Positions 10,601 to 18,230 of a stretch of 64,000 bases of DNA are shown one piece after another. The DNA lies in the NCBI GenBank assembly GCA_030426085.1, contig JAUHYW010000022.1:60019-124018 (forward strand), given 5' to 3'. Every line of letters starts with the position of its first letter. The stretch's first letter is position 1. The translations under genes were made by a program, and so were the position numbers. A model generated the notes under the pieces. It had not been told where the DNA came from, searched no databases, and saw nothing but the letters and a program-made list of their open reading frames with translations. The stretch is from a bacterium. GTDB lineage: Bacteria > Myxococcota_A > Bradymonadia > UBA7976 > UBA1532.

Positions 10601-11076
10601 TCGGCGAAGCCCGCCGGCGGGCCGTCGACCCCCGCGAGCAGGTCGCGGCGGGCGCCGTCGATCATGTGGTCGATCATGCCCACGAGCCCCAGCTTGCGGC
10701 CGTCCTCGACGCTGTAGATCCGGGTCACGCCCCGCCGGTGAAGCTCGGCGATCTCTTTGTCGGTGATCGTGCCCCCGCCGCCGCCGAACACCTTGATGTC
10801 GCCCCGGCCCCGGGCCCGGAGCTGCTCGACCATATAGGTGAAGTACTCCATGTGGCCGCCCTGGTAGCTCGACACCGCGATGCCGTGGGCGTCCTCGTCG
10901 ATGGCGGCGTCGACGATCTCGTGCACCGAGCGGTCGTGACCGAGGTGGATGACCTCGGCCCCCCGGCTCTGCAGGATGCGGCGCATGATGTTGATCGAGG
11001 CGTCGTGCCCGTCGAAGAGGCTGGCGGCGGTGACGAAGCGGACCGGCTCGGCGGCCGCGGGCGGCGAAGGCGACAT
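7660..11076 (-). CDS. icmF: Fused isobutyryl-CoA mutase (B12-binding, MeaI-type G protein and mutase domains)
   Basis: The 1138-residue enzyme interconverts isobutyryl-CoA and n-butyryl-CoA using adenosylcobalamin, a step in branched-chain acyl-CoA metabolism. Domain order is diagnostic for IcmF. The B12-binding domain comes first, with the DxHxxG-type motif [10 protein letters not shown] (D22, H24) and a GGGGGTI stretch near 100. A MeaI/ArgK-type chaperone GTPase follows, with Walker [10 protein letters not shown] near 215, [19 protein letters not shown] and NKAD. The large catalytic TIM-barrel mutase domain fills the C-terminal half ([33 protein letters not shown]). Length and order match known IcmF. 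AGGAG lies ten bases before the ATG. The gene lies divergent to the basic secreted protein and is followed by a small membrane gene. Mutase substrate preference within this family can vary, so isobutyryl-CoA is the expected rather than proven substrate. Confidence 0.94.
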   Translation of the reverse strand: MSPSPPAAAEPVRFVTAASLFDGHDASINIMRRILQSRGAEVIHLGHDRSVHEIVDAAIDEDAHGIAVSSYQGGHMEYFTYMVEQLRARGRGDIKVFGGGGGTITDKEIAELHRRGVTRIYSVEDGRKLGLVGMIDHMIDGARRDLLAGVDGPPAGFAEGEAAAVARTLTWIERAHAEGEGEALAGLRAEAEGRPLAPVLGITGVGGAGKSSLTDELVRRLLEAFPERRVAVLSVDPTRRRSGGALLGDRIRMNAASNPRVYARSMGTRSANAAVPPAVRDALLALRSAAFDLVILETAGIGQSGSEVVDLADLSLYVMTPEFGAPSQLEKIDMLDFADVVALNKADKRGAEDAARYVAKQMQRNRGAFDTPPDEMPVFACVASRYGDAGVDRLFAHLMQRLAEQGGSWDPGPMPARSPDLGEVVPPRRVRYLSEVADTLRAHHTRAADQAAIAAKADGLRRALAALGDAVPGIAERYADRSQDAALAEASDEAAERLRALYDETLDRLDPAHRALLSTVPALREAYTAPTHSYTVRGREIEVENFTETLSGNRIPKVALPRTDDWGDLLRWRLLENVPGDFPYTAGVFPYKRTGEDPTRMFAGEGGPERTNRRFHYVSRGQPAARLSTAFDSVTLYGRDPAERPDVYGKVGNSGVSVATLDDAKRLYSGFDLTAPTTSVSMTINGPAPMILAMFLNTAIDQAVERRLRKTGRWAVAEAKIDALLGDDRPEYRGELPPGHDGSGLGLLGVSGDQLLPADEYAEVAADVLGRVRGTVQADILKEDQAQNTCIFSTDFALKMMGDIQQYFLDHRVRNFYSVSISGYHIAEAGANPISQLAFTLANGFTYVEYYKARGMDPDAFARNLSFFFSNGVDAEYAVIGRVARRIWAVAMRDLYGAGPRSQKLKYHIQTSGRSLHAQEIAFNDIRTTLQALYAIADNCNSLHTNAYDEAITTPTEESVRRALAIQLVINRELGLSMNQNPFQGAYFVEQLTDLVEAAVLAEFDRITERGGVLGAMEVMYQRSRIQEESMYYEQKKHSGELPVIGVNTFLPDEAPEGVVEVELIRASEGEKQAQIAGNRAFRARNGERGAAAIERLQRVALEGGNVFAELMQTVKVCTLGQITDALFAVGGQYRRNM

Positions 11077-11255
11077 GGGGCACTCCTGGGCGGCCTTCCG
11101 GGGTGGCCGCCGGGCAGTATCCCGATGCGCGAGGGGGCCCGCAAGCCGCGCGGAGCCGTCGGCCGAGGTAGAGGAATGTCAGGGTTGCATCTCGCCCGGC
11201 GCCGTGGCTCGCTCTTGTCGCCGGATCCAGGGGGGACCGGCCCACCACGATACAG

Positions 11256-11271
11256 GCCTCCCACGGGAGGC
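11256..11271. promoter_or_regulatory. Dyad overlapping the ribosome site of the basic secreted protein gene
   Basis: GCCTCCCACGGGAGGC is a perfect seven-base inverted repeat with a two-base centre. Its right arm contains GGGAGG, close to the ribosome site region of the gene starting at 11285. It could be an operator or could occlude translation. The 208-base gap 11077-11284 otherwise shows only the divergent ribosome sites. Confidence 0.3.
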
Positions 11272-11284
11272 GAGGGGACATGTC

Positions 11285-11671
11285 ATGCGCCTGCTTTTTT
11301 CGTCGTTCGCCGTCGCGGTCCTGATGCTCTGCGGCTTCGCCACCACCGCCGTCGCCGGTGACTGCAACAAGGTCCGCTTCGAGTTCACCAACTCGACCGG
11401 GGCCAAGGTCAAGGTCAAGAAGGTGCACATCAAGGGCAACGACGGCTCGTGGAACGAGAACATCTCCAACAAGCAGATCCTCACCGGCAAGAAGCACAAG
11501 ACCGCCAAGCGCCGGCTGAACAAGCTCGACTCGGGCAAGAAGGGCGACTTCACCGTCAAGTACGACCGGTGGGACGCGCCCAACAACAAGTGGAAGGCCG
11601 CCAGCCAGAAGTTCTCCGGCCTCAAGTGCACCGACGGCAAGACGTTCAAGTTCGACCTCACCCGCAAGTGA
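11285..11671 (+). CDS. Small, strongly basic, lysine-rich secreted protein
   Basis: This gene encodes 128 residues with a clear signal peptide ending near TAVAG (about residue 25). The mature part of about 104 residues holds about 22 Lys and several Arg against about 10 acidic residues, giving a high predicted pI. Two Cys, one near each end of the mature chain (GDCNK and LKCTDG), could form a disulfide that closes a beta-rich fold; alternating patterns such as KVKVKKVHI suggest strands. No family is recognised. Possible roles include binding acidic polymers (DNA, LPS, exopolysaccharide) or acting on other cells, but these are guesses from charge alone. It is a single-gene unit, divergent from icmF, with GAGGGG before ATG. 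Confidence 0.75.
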   Translation: MRLLFSSFAVAVLMLCGFATTAVAGDCNKVRFEFTNSTGAKVKVKKVHIKGNDGSWNENISNKQILTGKKHKTAKRRLNKLDSGKKGDFTVKYDRWDAPNNKWKAASQKFSGLKCTDGKTFKFDLTRK

Positions 11672-11801
11672 GCCGCCCGGCCGGCTCCGCCGAGTCGGCC
11701 GACCACCGGCCCCGCCCCGCCGAATCGACCGGACAGCGCCACCCGCTGGCACCGGACGCCGCCGCCCGCCACGATGGCCCCACGATCGCATCGGAGGCGC
11801 C

Positions 11802-12833
11802 ATGAACCCCGGACCGCCCGCCCCGGCCGGCGGCGCGCAGCGCATGCTCGGCTCGATGGCGGTGCACACCATTCAGTTCGCCGTGGCCCGGGGCGTGCCG
11901 TGGGATGTCATCACCGCCGAGACCGGGCTGCGCCGGGCCGACCTGCTCGCCCCCGATCCGTGGGTCCCCGCGGGGGTCGTGCCCACCGTCTGGCGCCTGA
12001 TCGAGGCCCGCTGCCCCGGTGAGGCCCCGGCCCTCGATCTCGCCCGCAGCGCCCCGGCGTCGTTCTTCGGCGACATGGCCCACAACCTGCGCTTCGCGGC
12101 GGACCTGCGGCGCATCCTCGAGGCGGTCATCGGGTTCCGGGCCGTGCTCAGCGACGGGCTCGACATCACGCTGCGCGAGGGCGCCGACGAGGCCGCCCTG
12201 GAGGTGAGCCACCCGGCCGACGCGCTCGACGGGGGTCATGGGGCCGAGGTCGGGATCGGCCTGTGGTGGCGGCTGCTGCGCGAGGCGGTCGACCCCTCGG
12301 CGCTGCGCCGGGTGCACTTCGCCCACGCGCCCCATGGCCCCGAGGCGAAGTACGTCGACGTCTTCGGGGTGCCGGTGCGCTTCGGCCAGCCGCGCCACGC
12401 CCTGATCTTCGCCAGCGACGCGCTCGACCGGCCGCTCGCCGAGCGCGACCCGGCGCTGTTCGCCTACGTGCGCGAGCACCTCGCGCTGATGGGGGACCGG
12501 CTCGAGGCCCTCAACGCCGCCGACGGCCTGGCGGCGGTGCGGGCGGCCATCGCCCACAACGCCGAGCGGGCCGACTACTCGGCGGAGGGCCTCGCCCGGC
12601 GGATGGGCATGAGCCTGCGCAGCTTGCAGCGGCTGGCCACCGAGCACGACACGACAGTCAGCGCCCTGCTCGCCGCCGCCCGCACCGCCAACGCCCAGGC
12701 CCTGCTGACCGACCCCCGCCCCAGCATCGACGAGGTCGCCGAGACGGTGGGTTACGCCGATCGGCGGGCGTTCAGCCGGGCGTTCAAGCGGTGGACCGGG
12801 CAGACCCCGGCCGCGTATCGGCGGTCGGCGTGA
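11802..12833 (+). CDS. AraC-family transcriptional regulator
   Basis: The 343-residue DNA-binding regulator has an N-terminal effector-like domain resembling PF12625 (Arabinose_bd type: helical, with GDMAHNLRFA and a later block around residues 70-170). It ends with the AraC HTH_18 pair from about residue 240: MGMSLRSLQRLATEH for the first helix-turn-helix and IDEVAETVGYADRRAFSRAFKRWTGQTPAAYR for the second, the latter very close to the family consensus. GGAGG precedes the ATG. Its stop overlaps the start of the P-type ATPase gene by GTGA (12830-12833), so the two are translationally coupled and the regulator probably controls its own operon. The ligand is unknown. Confidence 0.9.
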   Translation: MNPGPPAPAGGAQRMLGSMAVHTIQFAVARGVPWDVITAETGLRRADLLAPDPWVPAGVVPTVWRLIEARCPGEAPALDLARSAPASFFGDMAHNLRFAADLRRILEAVIGFRAVLSDGLDITLREGADEAALEVSHPADALDGGHGAEVGIGLWWRLLREAVDPSALRRVHFAHAPHGPEAKYVDVFGVPVRFGQPRHALIFASDALDRPLAERDPALFAYVREHLALMGDRLEALNAADGLAAVRAAIAHNAERADYSAEGLARRMGMSLRSLQRLATEHDTTVSALLAAARTANAQALLTDPRPSIDEVAETVGYADRRAFSRAFKRWTGQTPAAYRRSA

Positions 12834-14851
12834 TCGGGGCCCTCGCCGCCGCCGCGGGCACCCTCTTCGCCGGGGGGCGGCTGGCCCGGGCCCTGTTCGT
12901 CGACCGCCCGCCGCCTCCGCCCGCGGTCGAGGCGCCGCCCCCCGATCCCGCGGATTACGACGGCCCCGAGATCGCCGGGCGCACCCTGGAAGACTGGCGC
13001 ATCGACGGGGCGCTGGTGCTCTCGACCGCCGGCGTGATCGGGGTCGGGGTCGGCGCCGCCCTCTCGCTGCCGACCGCGGTGATCGTCACCCCGATGCTGG
13101 GGGCGGTGGTGGTCGGCTTCGTCGGCCGGGCCGTCGCCGACTACCGACGCGACGGCCGGGTGGGGGTCGCCGGGGTGGACGTCTTCAGCTCGGCCGGCCC
13201 GCTCGCCGCGGGGCACCTGACCGCCGTCTCGACCTACATGATCTCGGTGCACGCCACCCGGCGCATCGCCCGCAGCAACGAGGACCGCACCCGGCGGGCG
13301 CTGGGCCGGCTGCTGGCCGAGATCAGCCCCACCGCGTGGCGGGTCGAGGGCGGCGTCGCGGTCGAGGTCCCGCTCGACGCGCTGGCCGCGGGCGACGTGA
13401 TCGAGGTGAGCGCCGGGCAGGCGGTGCCGGTGGACGGAGCGGTGGTCGAGGGGCTGGCCCGGGTCGACCGGCAGGCGCTCACCGGGGAGTCCGCCGCGGG
13501 CCACGCCGGGCCCGGCGACGCGGTGCACGCCGCCGAGCTGCTGATCGAGGGCCGGGTGCGGGTGCGGGTCGATCGGGCCGGCGCCGAGACCCGGGCGGCG
13601 CAGATCGAGGCGCTGCTCGACGCGGCGACCGGCTACCGGCGGCGGTTCCGGTCGCAGGGGGACGACGTGGTCGACGCCGGGGCCCGCCCCACGCTGGCCC
13701 TCGGCGCGCTGGCGCTGCCCACCGTCGGCGTCGACGCCGCGCTGGGCATCATCTTCGCCCCGCTGGCCTACGCCCTGCGCTACACCGCGCCGATCAGCGT
13801 GCTGGGCTACATGCAGTGCGCCGCGCGGTCGGGCATCCTGGTCAAAGACGGCCGGGCGCTGGAGCTCGTGGCCGGGGTCGACGTCGTGATCTTCGACAAG
13901 ACCGGCACCCTGACCGATCCGGTGCCCCGGGTGGTCGAGGTCGTCGGGGTCGGCGGCGACCCCGAGCCGGCGCTGGCCCTGGCCGCCGCCGCCGAGCGCC
14001 ATCAGAGCCATCCCCTCGCCGCCGCGATCCGGGCCGAGGCCGCCCGCCGGGGGCTGCTCGTGGCCGAGGCCGAGGCCGTCGCCGTCGAGCGGGGCCGGGG
14101 GCTGACCGCGACCGTCGACGGCCGGCGGGTGCTGGTGGGCAGCGCCCGGCTGCTGGCCGCCGAGGGCGCGGTGATCGAGACCCCCGCCGCCGCTCGGGAC
14201 GCCGAGGCCCGGGGCCGCTCGGTGGTCTACGTCGCGGTCGACGGCGCGCTGGCCGCCTGGATCGCGCTCGAGGCCCGCCCCCGGCCCGAGGCGGCGGCGG
14301 TCATCGCCCGGATGAAGGCCCGGGGGCTGGCGGTGCACCTCGTCTCCGGCGACCGCCCGGCGCCCACCGCCGCGCTGGCCGCCGCGCTGGGCGTCGACCA
14401 CTGGCGGGCCGAGGCGCTGCCCGACGAGAAGGCCCGCCACATCACCGCGCTCCAGGACGCCGGGCGCCGGGTGTGCTTCGTCGGCGACGGGCTCAACGAC
14501 GCGGTGGCGCTGGAGCGGGCCGACGTGGCCGTGGCCATGGGATCGGCCGCCTCGCTGGCCGGCGATCTGGCGGCGGTGGTGCTGCTCGGTGACCACCTCG
14601 GCGGGCTCGATACGCTGTGGGATCTGGGCGGCCGGCTGGCGGTGGACTTCGAGCGCTCGACGCTGCTGACGACGGTGCCCAACGCCATCGTGATCGGCGG
14701 CGCGCTGTTCTTCGGGCTGGGGTTCAACGCCGCCTGGGCCATGTTCCAGGTGGGGCTGTGGAGCAGCGTCGCGGTCGCGATCCGCCCCGTGCTCGAGGCG
14801 CGCCGGCTCAGCGCACCGGCTGATGCGGATTGCGCCGACGCTCGGGCATGA
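12830..14851 (+). CDS. P1B-like P-type ATPase lacking the CPx metal motif
   Basis: The gene encodes a 673-residue membrane ion pump. The phosphorylation motif DKTGTLT is intact (D356), as are TGES in the actuator domain, the SHP motif typical of the P1B nucleotide domain, and GDGLNDAVAL. The last helix ends with the conserved SS found in P1B pumps. Aligning backwards from GILVKDGRALE, however, the place where P1B enzymes carry CPC or SPC reads LAY (about 312-314), and only the later proline (TAP, P321) is kept. No N-terminal HMA domain or His/Cys-rich tail is seen; instead there is a proline-rich N-terminus. Substrate therefore cannot be inferred, and it may not be a classical heavy-metal exporter. 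The GTG start overlaps the AraC stop. Its 3' end overlaps the convergent PDZ-protein gene by 44 bases. Confidence 0.85.
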   Translation: MIGALAAAAGTLFAGGRLARALFVDRPPPPPAVEAPPPDPADYDGPEIAGRTLEDWRIDGALVLSTAGVIGVGVGAALSLPTAVIVTPMLGAVVVGFVGRAVADYRRDGRVGVAGVDVFSSAGPLAAGHLTAVSTYMISVHATRRIARSNEDRTRRALGRLLAEISPTAWRVEGGVAVEVPLDALAAGDVIEVSAGQAVPVDGAVVEGLARVDRQALTGESAAGHAGPGDAVHAAELLIEGRVRVRVDRAGAETRAAQIEALLDAATGYRRRFRSQGDDVVDAGARPTLALGALALPTVGVDAALGIIFAPLAYALRYTAPISVLGYMQCAARSGILVKDGRALELVAGVDVVIFDKTGTLTDPVPRVVEVVGVGGDPEPALALAAAAERHQSHPLAAAIRAEAARRGLLVAEAEAVAVERGRGLTATVDGRRVLVGSARLLAAEGAVIETPAAARDAEARGRSVVYVAVDGALAAWIALEARPRPEAAAVIARMKARGLAVHLVSGDRPAPTAALAAALGVDHWRAEALPDEKARHITALQDAGRRVCFVGDGLNDAVALERADVAVAMGSAASLAGDLAAVVLLGDHLGGLDTLWDLGGRLAVDFERSTLLTTVPNAIVIGGALFFGLGFNAAWAMFQVGLWSSVAVAIRPVLEARRLSAPADADCADARA

Positions 14852-16367
14852 CGACCCGATCGCGGGTCAGCATCACCCGCTGCGGCTCGCCCCGGCCCCG
14901 CTTGCGGACCCACAGCTCGACCTCGGTGCCCACCTCGCCCCGGATGGCCTGGGCCACCTTGGCCAGCCCCGCGCCCCGGGCCTCGACCCCGTCGACCATC
15001 ACCACGACGTCCCCCGCCTCGAGCGCGGTGGACGCCGGCCCGCCGTCCACGATGCTGCGGATGCGGATCCCGCGGCGGTCGGGGGCGAGCACCGCGCCGA
15101 TGCCGGTCAGCTCCGATGCGGGGGTCGCGTCCCGCTGGGCGCTGCTCATCGAGAAGTCGCGCACGATCTCCTGCCCCGGCGCGCCCTCGACCCCGCCGAC
15201 GAGCACCGAGCGGTAGCCGTCGGCCGTCACCTGGATGCTGGTGCGGACCCCCGGCAGCGCCTGCAGACGATAGCGACCCTCCTCGTCGGTGTAGGCCCCC
15301 ACCGTCTCGGCCAGGGCCCCGCTGCGCCACTCGGCGGGCACGATCATCGCCCCCTCGATCGGCTGCCCGGTGCCGGCGTCGGTCACCCGCCCGGTCAGGA
15401 TGGGCGAGCGCCCCAGCTCGATGCGCAGCCCGCGCACCGTCTGCCCCGCCTCGACCTCGACCCCCGAGATCTCACCCGGCTGGTAGCCCTCGGCCGCAGC
15501 CCACACCCGGGTCCGGCCCGCGGCGAGCGGCCCCAGGACGAAGTGCCCCACGTCGCTGTTGAACGACTGCGCCGGCGGCCCGCCCGCCGGGCGGATGAGG
15601 GGCGTCGCGGTGATCGAGAACTGGGGCACCGGCCGCCCGTCGGTGTCGACGACGTGCCCCTCGATATAGCCCCCGCCGGGCAGGGTCAGGGTCACCTCGC
15701 CCGGCCCGGCGACCGCCTGCTCGGTGGTGCCGTGCTGCCCGTGGAACGCCCACACCGTGAGCGGATCGTCGACGTCCTCCGGCCAGTCGAGCGCGAAGCG
15801 GCCGGCGCTGTCGGCGTGGGTCGAGGCCAGCCAGCGGCGGCTGTCGGTCGGGCGCAGGGCGACCCACGCGCCGGGCGCCGGGCGGCTGCCGGTCAGCACC
15901 ACCCCGAACAGCCCGTCGGCCGGCTCGAGCACCGCGTCCCACCGCACCCGGGGGGCCGCCGGCAGGTGCGGATCCTCGGCGATGTCGGGCTCGTAGCCCC
16001 GGGCGCTGATCTCGAAGGTGGCCACGTCGGGCTGCACCCGCTCCAACTCGAACGACCCGCTCGTATCGGTGGTCGCCTTGCGGTCCGGCCGGCGGGCGTG
16101 GAACTGGACCCGGATCCGGGCCCCGATGATCGGGTTGCCCTCGGGGTCCGTGACGGTGCCGTACAGCGTGCGGGGGGCGTCGGCCGGCCACTCGACCTCG
16201 TCGAGCGGCGGCAGCTCGGGCTCGGGGTCGGGCTCCGGCTCGGGCTCGGCGGCGGGGGCGACGGTGACCGGCGGCGGCGGGTCGGGGGTGTGCAGCAGGG
16301 CCCACAGCGCCAGCCCGAGAGCCCCGATCAGCAGCGCCAGCCCGAGGGCGGTGGAGAAGCGCTTCAT
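14808..16367 (-). CDS. Membrane-anchored protein with carboxypeptidase-regulatory-like repeats and a C-terminal PDZ domain
   Basis: The product (519 residues) has an N-terminal helix (about 5-27) that could be a signal anchor, then a Pro/Glu-rich spacer. Several Ig-like CarboxypepD_reg modules follow, recognisable from YGTVTDPEGNPIIGARI, GHVVDTDGRPVPQ and LTGRVTDAGTGQPIEGA with spaced EGRYRLQALP-type strands. A PDZ domain lies near 415-505 (IVDGGPASTALEAGDVVVMVDGVEA). No catalytic domain is present, so a periplasmic binding or scaffold role is likely. The -10-like TATCCT ends seven bases before the ATG, suggesting a leaderless transcript. It lies downstream of a small acidic membrane protein on the same strand, with a 145-base gap. 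Confidence 0.82.
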   Translation of the reverse strand: MKRFSTALGLALLIGALGLALWALLHTPDPPPPVTVAPAAEPEPEPDPEPELPPLDEVEWPADAPRTLYGTVTDPEGNPIIGARIRVQFHARRPDRKATTDTSGSFELERVQPDVATFEISARGYEPDIAEDPHLPAAPRVRWDAVLEPADGLFGVVLTGSRPAPGAWVALRPTDSRRWLASTHADSAGRFALDWPEDVDDPLTVWAFHGQHGTTEQAVAGPGEVTLTLPGGGYIEGHVVDTDGRPVPQFSITATPLIRPAGGPPAQSFNSDVGHFVLGPLAAGRTRVWAAAEGYQPGEISGVEVEAGQTVRGLRIELGRSPILTGRVTDAGTGQPIEGAMIVPAEWRSGALAETVGAYTDEEGRYRLQALPGVRTSIQVTADGYRSVLVGGVEGAPGQEIVRDFSMSSAQRDATPASELTGIGAVLAPDRRGIRIRSIVDGGPASTALEAGDVVVMVDGVEARGAGLAKVAQAIRGEVGTEVELWVRKRGRGEPQRVMLTRDRVVMPERRRNPHQPVR

Positions 16368-16374
16368 GGGCGTC

Positions 16375-16403
16375 AGGATAGGGGGCCCGGCGGCCCGGAT
16401 CCA
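16375..16403 (-). promoter_or_regulatory. Candidate leaderless-type promoter of the PDZ-protein gene
   Basis: On the minus strand TATCCT (16380-16375) ends seven bases before ATG 16367. A weak -35, TGGATC, lies 17 bases further upstream. No Shine-Dalgarno sequence can fit between. The spacing matches leaderless promoters. Confidence 0.4.
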
Positions 16404-16511
16404 GCGATGCGGCGGTTCGGTGGGGGCGGTCGGGACCCGAGGCGGCCCCGATGGGGTGGGTCGAGCCGCTCGCCCAGGACAACGCCGTGCGCCGCCTGCG
16501 GCCGCCGCTGA

Positions 16512-16826
16512 CTACTCGGCGGCGCCGGAGGGCGGGGCGTCGTCTTCGGCGGGCGGGTCGGCGGCGTCTTCGGGGTGCGGGTCGTCGGCGCCGGCTTCGG
16601 GGGCCGCCTCGTCGCCGTCGGCGGTCGGCTGCGCGGGCTCGGTCGGCGTCTCGGGCTCGGCCGGCGCGGCCTCCGCGGCGGGGGCCTTCGAGCCGGCGAC
16701 GGCGGGCGGCAGGCCGCGCTCGTAGGTCCGCTCGTAGGTCGGCGTGCTCGACATGTACATGTACCAGCCGGCGAGCGCGACGATGGCGGTCGCGCCCAGG
16801 CCGGCGATGACGTGGATGGGCTTCAT
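16512..16826 (-). CDS. Small membrane-anchored acidic Ala/Pro/Glu-rich protein
   Basis: The 104-residue protein begins MKPIHVIAGLG and has one transmembrane segment, about residues 6-26, followed by YMYMSSTP. The remaining 75 residues are low-complexity A/P/E/D (for example AEPETPTEPAQPTAD), so the tail is probably disordered and exposed to the periplasm or cytoplasm. Such proteins often act as tethers or spacers. It starts at ATG 16826 after a GGGGGG stretch and is divergent from the metzincin lipoprotein gene. No family or function is recognised. The low-complexity tail lowers confidence, but start, membrane helix and codon use look genuine. Confidence 0.6.
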   Translation of the reverse strand: MKPIHVIAGLGATAIVALAGWYMYMSSTPTYERTYERGLPPAVAGSKAPAAEAAPAEPETPTEPAQPTADGDEAAPEAGADDPHPEDAADPPAEDDAPPSGAAE

Positions 16827-16892
16827 GGCGATCGACCCCCCGGTGTAGCCTGTCCCCGGCGCGCGTCGGCCGCGCGCCTTCGGGGATCTACT

Positions 16893-18224
16893 TTGAACCG
16901 CTCCGACCGCCGACGTCCAGTGGTGCCGCGCCGTCCGATGGGCTGGCTGATCGCGATCGCGCTCGCCGCCTGCGCGCCGCCGGACGCGGGGCAGCCGCCG
17001 GTGGTCGTGGGGCCGGTGGGGGTCGATGGCGGGTCGGACGGTGGCCCGGTGGACGCTGGGGCGCCGATGGATCGGGGGCCGGTGGACGGGGCGCTCGACG
17101 CGCCGGCCGACCCCGACGCCGCGCCCGATCGAGCGGTCGACGCGGCGCCGCCCGCACTGGATGCCGCGCCCGACGCCGCGCCCGATCCCGAGCCGGACAT
17201 GGGCCCGCCGCCGCCCCGGCGGGTGGTGCACGTCGAGCTGGGCCCGGCGGTGGTGGGCGAGCCGGTGGTATTCGACCTGCCAGCGGGGCTCGAGGCCCTC
17301 TTGATCCAGGCCCGGGGCGCGCCCGACGGGGTCTATCGGGTGGGCGCGATCGAGGGGCCCGGGGGGTCGCTGATCGGGCCCGAGGCGGGGCGGGCGACGC
17401 TCAACCCCGAGGTGGCGGTGGCGCTCCTGCCCAACACCGGGCGCTTCGAACCGCTGCCCGGCGGGCGCTACACGGTGACCTTCGGCTCGGCGGGGCCCGA
17501 CGCGCGGCCCCTGGCGGGCGCGGTGTTCGGGCTGGCCGGCCTCGGCGAGCGGCTGGCGGTGACGGTGCACGTGCCGCCGACGGTGCGGGCGGCGGACGAT
17601 CCGGCGGTGCTGGCGATGGCGGCGGCGCTCGAGGCGCAGCTCGCGGTGGCGTTCGCGGTCGAGGCGGCGGTGGCGGTCGCGGCGCTGCCGGCGGGCAGCC
17701 CCGATGCGCTGGAGGTGGACGGGGCGCAGCTCGACTTCGCCGGGCTGGTGGCGCTGAGCGCGGCGGCGGGCGAGGCGGCCGGGGCGGGGGTCGACGTCTT
17801 CCTGCTGGCCGGCATCGCCGACGCCGGGGCGCCGCTGACCGGCTTCAGCGGGGGGCTGCCGGCGCCGTTCGGCGTCGGGGGCAGCGCGGCGGGGGTGGTG
17901 GCGGTGCCGGCGTCCCTCATCGACGACTTCCCCGACGCGGTGGCCGATCGGGCGGCGCACGAGGTGGGGCACGCGCTGGGGCTGTTCCACACGACGGGCG
18001 CGTTCGGCACGCCCGAGCCGATCGGCGACACCCCGACGTGCCCGCTGGCCTGCGACGCCGACGGGGACGGGGTCCTCTTCGCCCGGGAGTGCGGGGCCCG
18101 GGGGCGGGGCGACGGGCCGTGCCGGGGCGCGTCGGACAACCTCATGTTCTGGACCCTGGGCGGCGAGCGCACGGTGACGCCGATGCAGCGGGCCGTGGTG
18201 CGCCGGCACCCGTTCGTCGAGTAG
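16893..18224 (+). CDS. Secreted metzincin-type zinc metalloprotease lipoprotein
   Basis: This gene encodes a 443-residue exported protease candidate. The zinc site HEVGHALGLFH is at H356/H360/H366 with catalytic E357, followed about 50 residues later by a Met-turn-like SDNLMFW, which together define metzincins. The CDADGDG stretch between them may bind calcium. The N-terminus has a basic region then LIAIALAAC, a good lipobox. An Asp/Pro/Ala-rich spacer of about 90 residues separates the lipid anchor from the folded part. I chose TTG 16893 because GGGGA lies six bases upstream and the longer start supplies the positive n-region; ATG 16938 would start directly at the hydrophobic segment. It converges on pabAB with six bases between stops. 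Confidence 0.85.
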   Translation: MNRSDRRRPVVPRRPMGWLIAIALAACAPPDAGQPPVVVGPVGVDGGSDGGPVDAGAPMDRGPVDGALDAPADPDAAPDRAVDAAPPALDAAPDAAPDPEPDMGPPPPRRVVHVELGPAVVGEPVVFDLPAGLEALLIQARGAPDGVYRVGAIEGPGGSLIGPEAGRATLNPEVAVALLPNTGRFEPLPGGRYTVTFGSAGPDARPLAGAVFGLAGLGERLAVTVHVPPTVRAADDPAVLAMAAALEAQLAVAFAVEAAVAVAALPAGSPDALEVDGAQLDFAGLVALSAAAGEAAGAGVDVFLLAGIADAGAPLTGFSGGLPAPFGVGGSAAGVVAVPASLIDDFPDAVADRAAHEVGHALGLFHTTGAFGTPEPIGDTPTCPLACDADGDGVLFARECGARGRGDGPCRGASDNLMFWTLGGERTVTPMQRAVVRRHPFVE

Positions 18225-18230
18225 GCCGCT

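Noticed and set aside
7639..11361. 1240-codon open frame opposite icmF
   Set aside because: The minus strand encodes an intact IcmF of the correct length. The plus frame is rich in H/R/P/G as expected of a shadow.
16938..18224. ATG 16938 as start of the metzincin lipoprotein
   Set aside because: It leaves no ribosome site and no basic n-region; TTG 16893 has GGGGA six bases upstream and keeps a good signal peptide.
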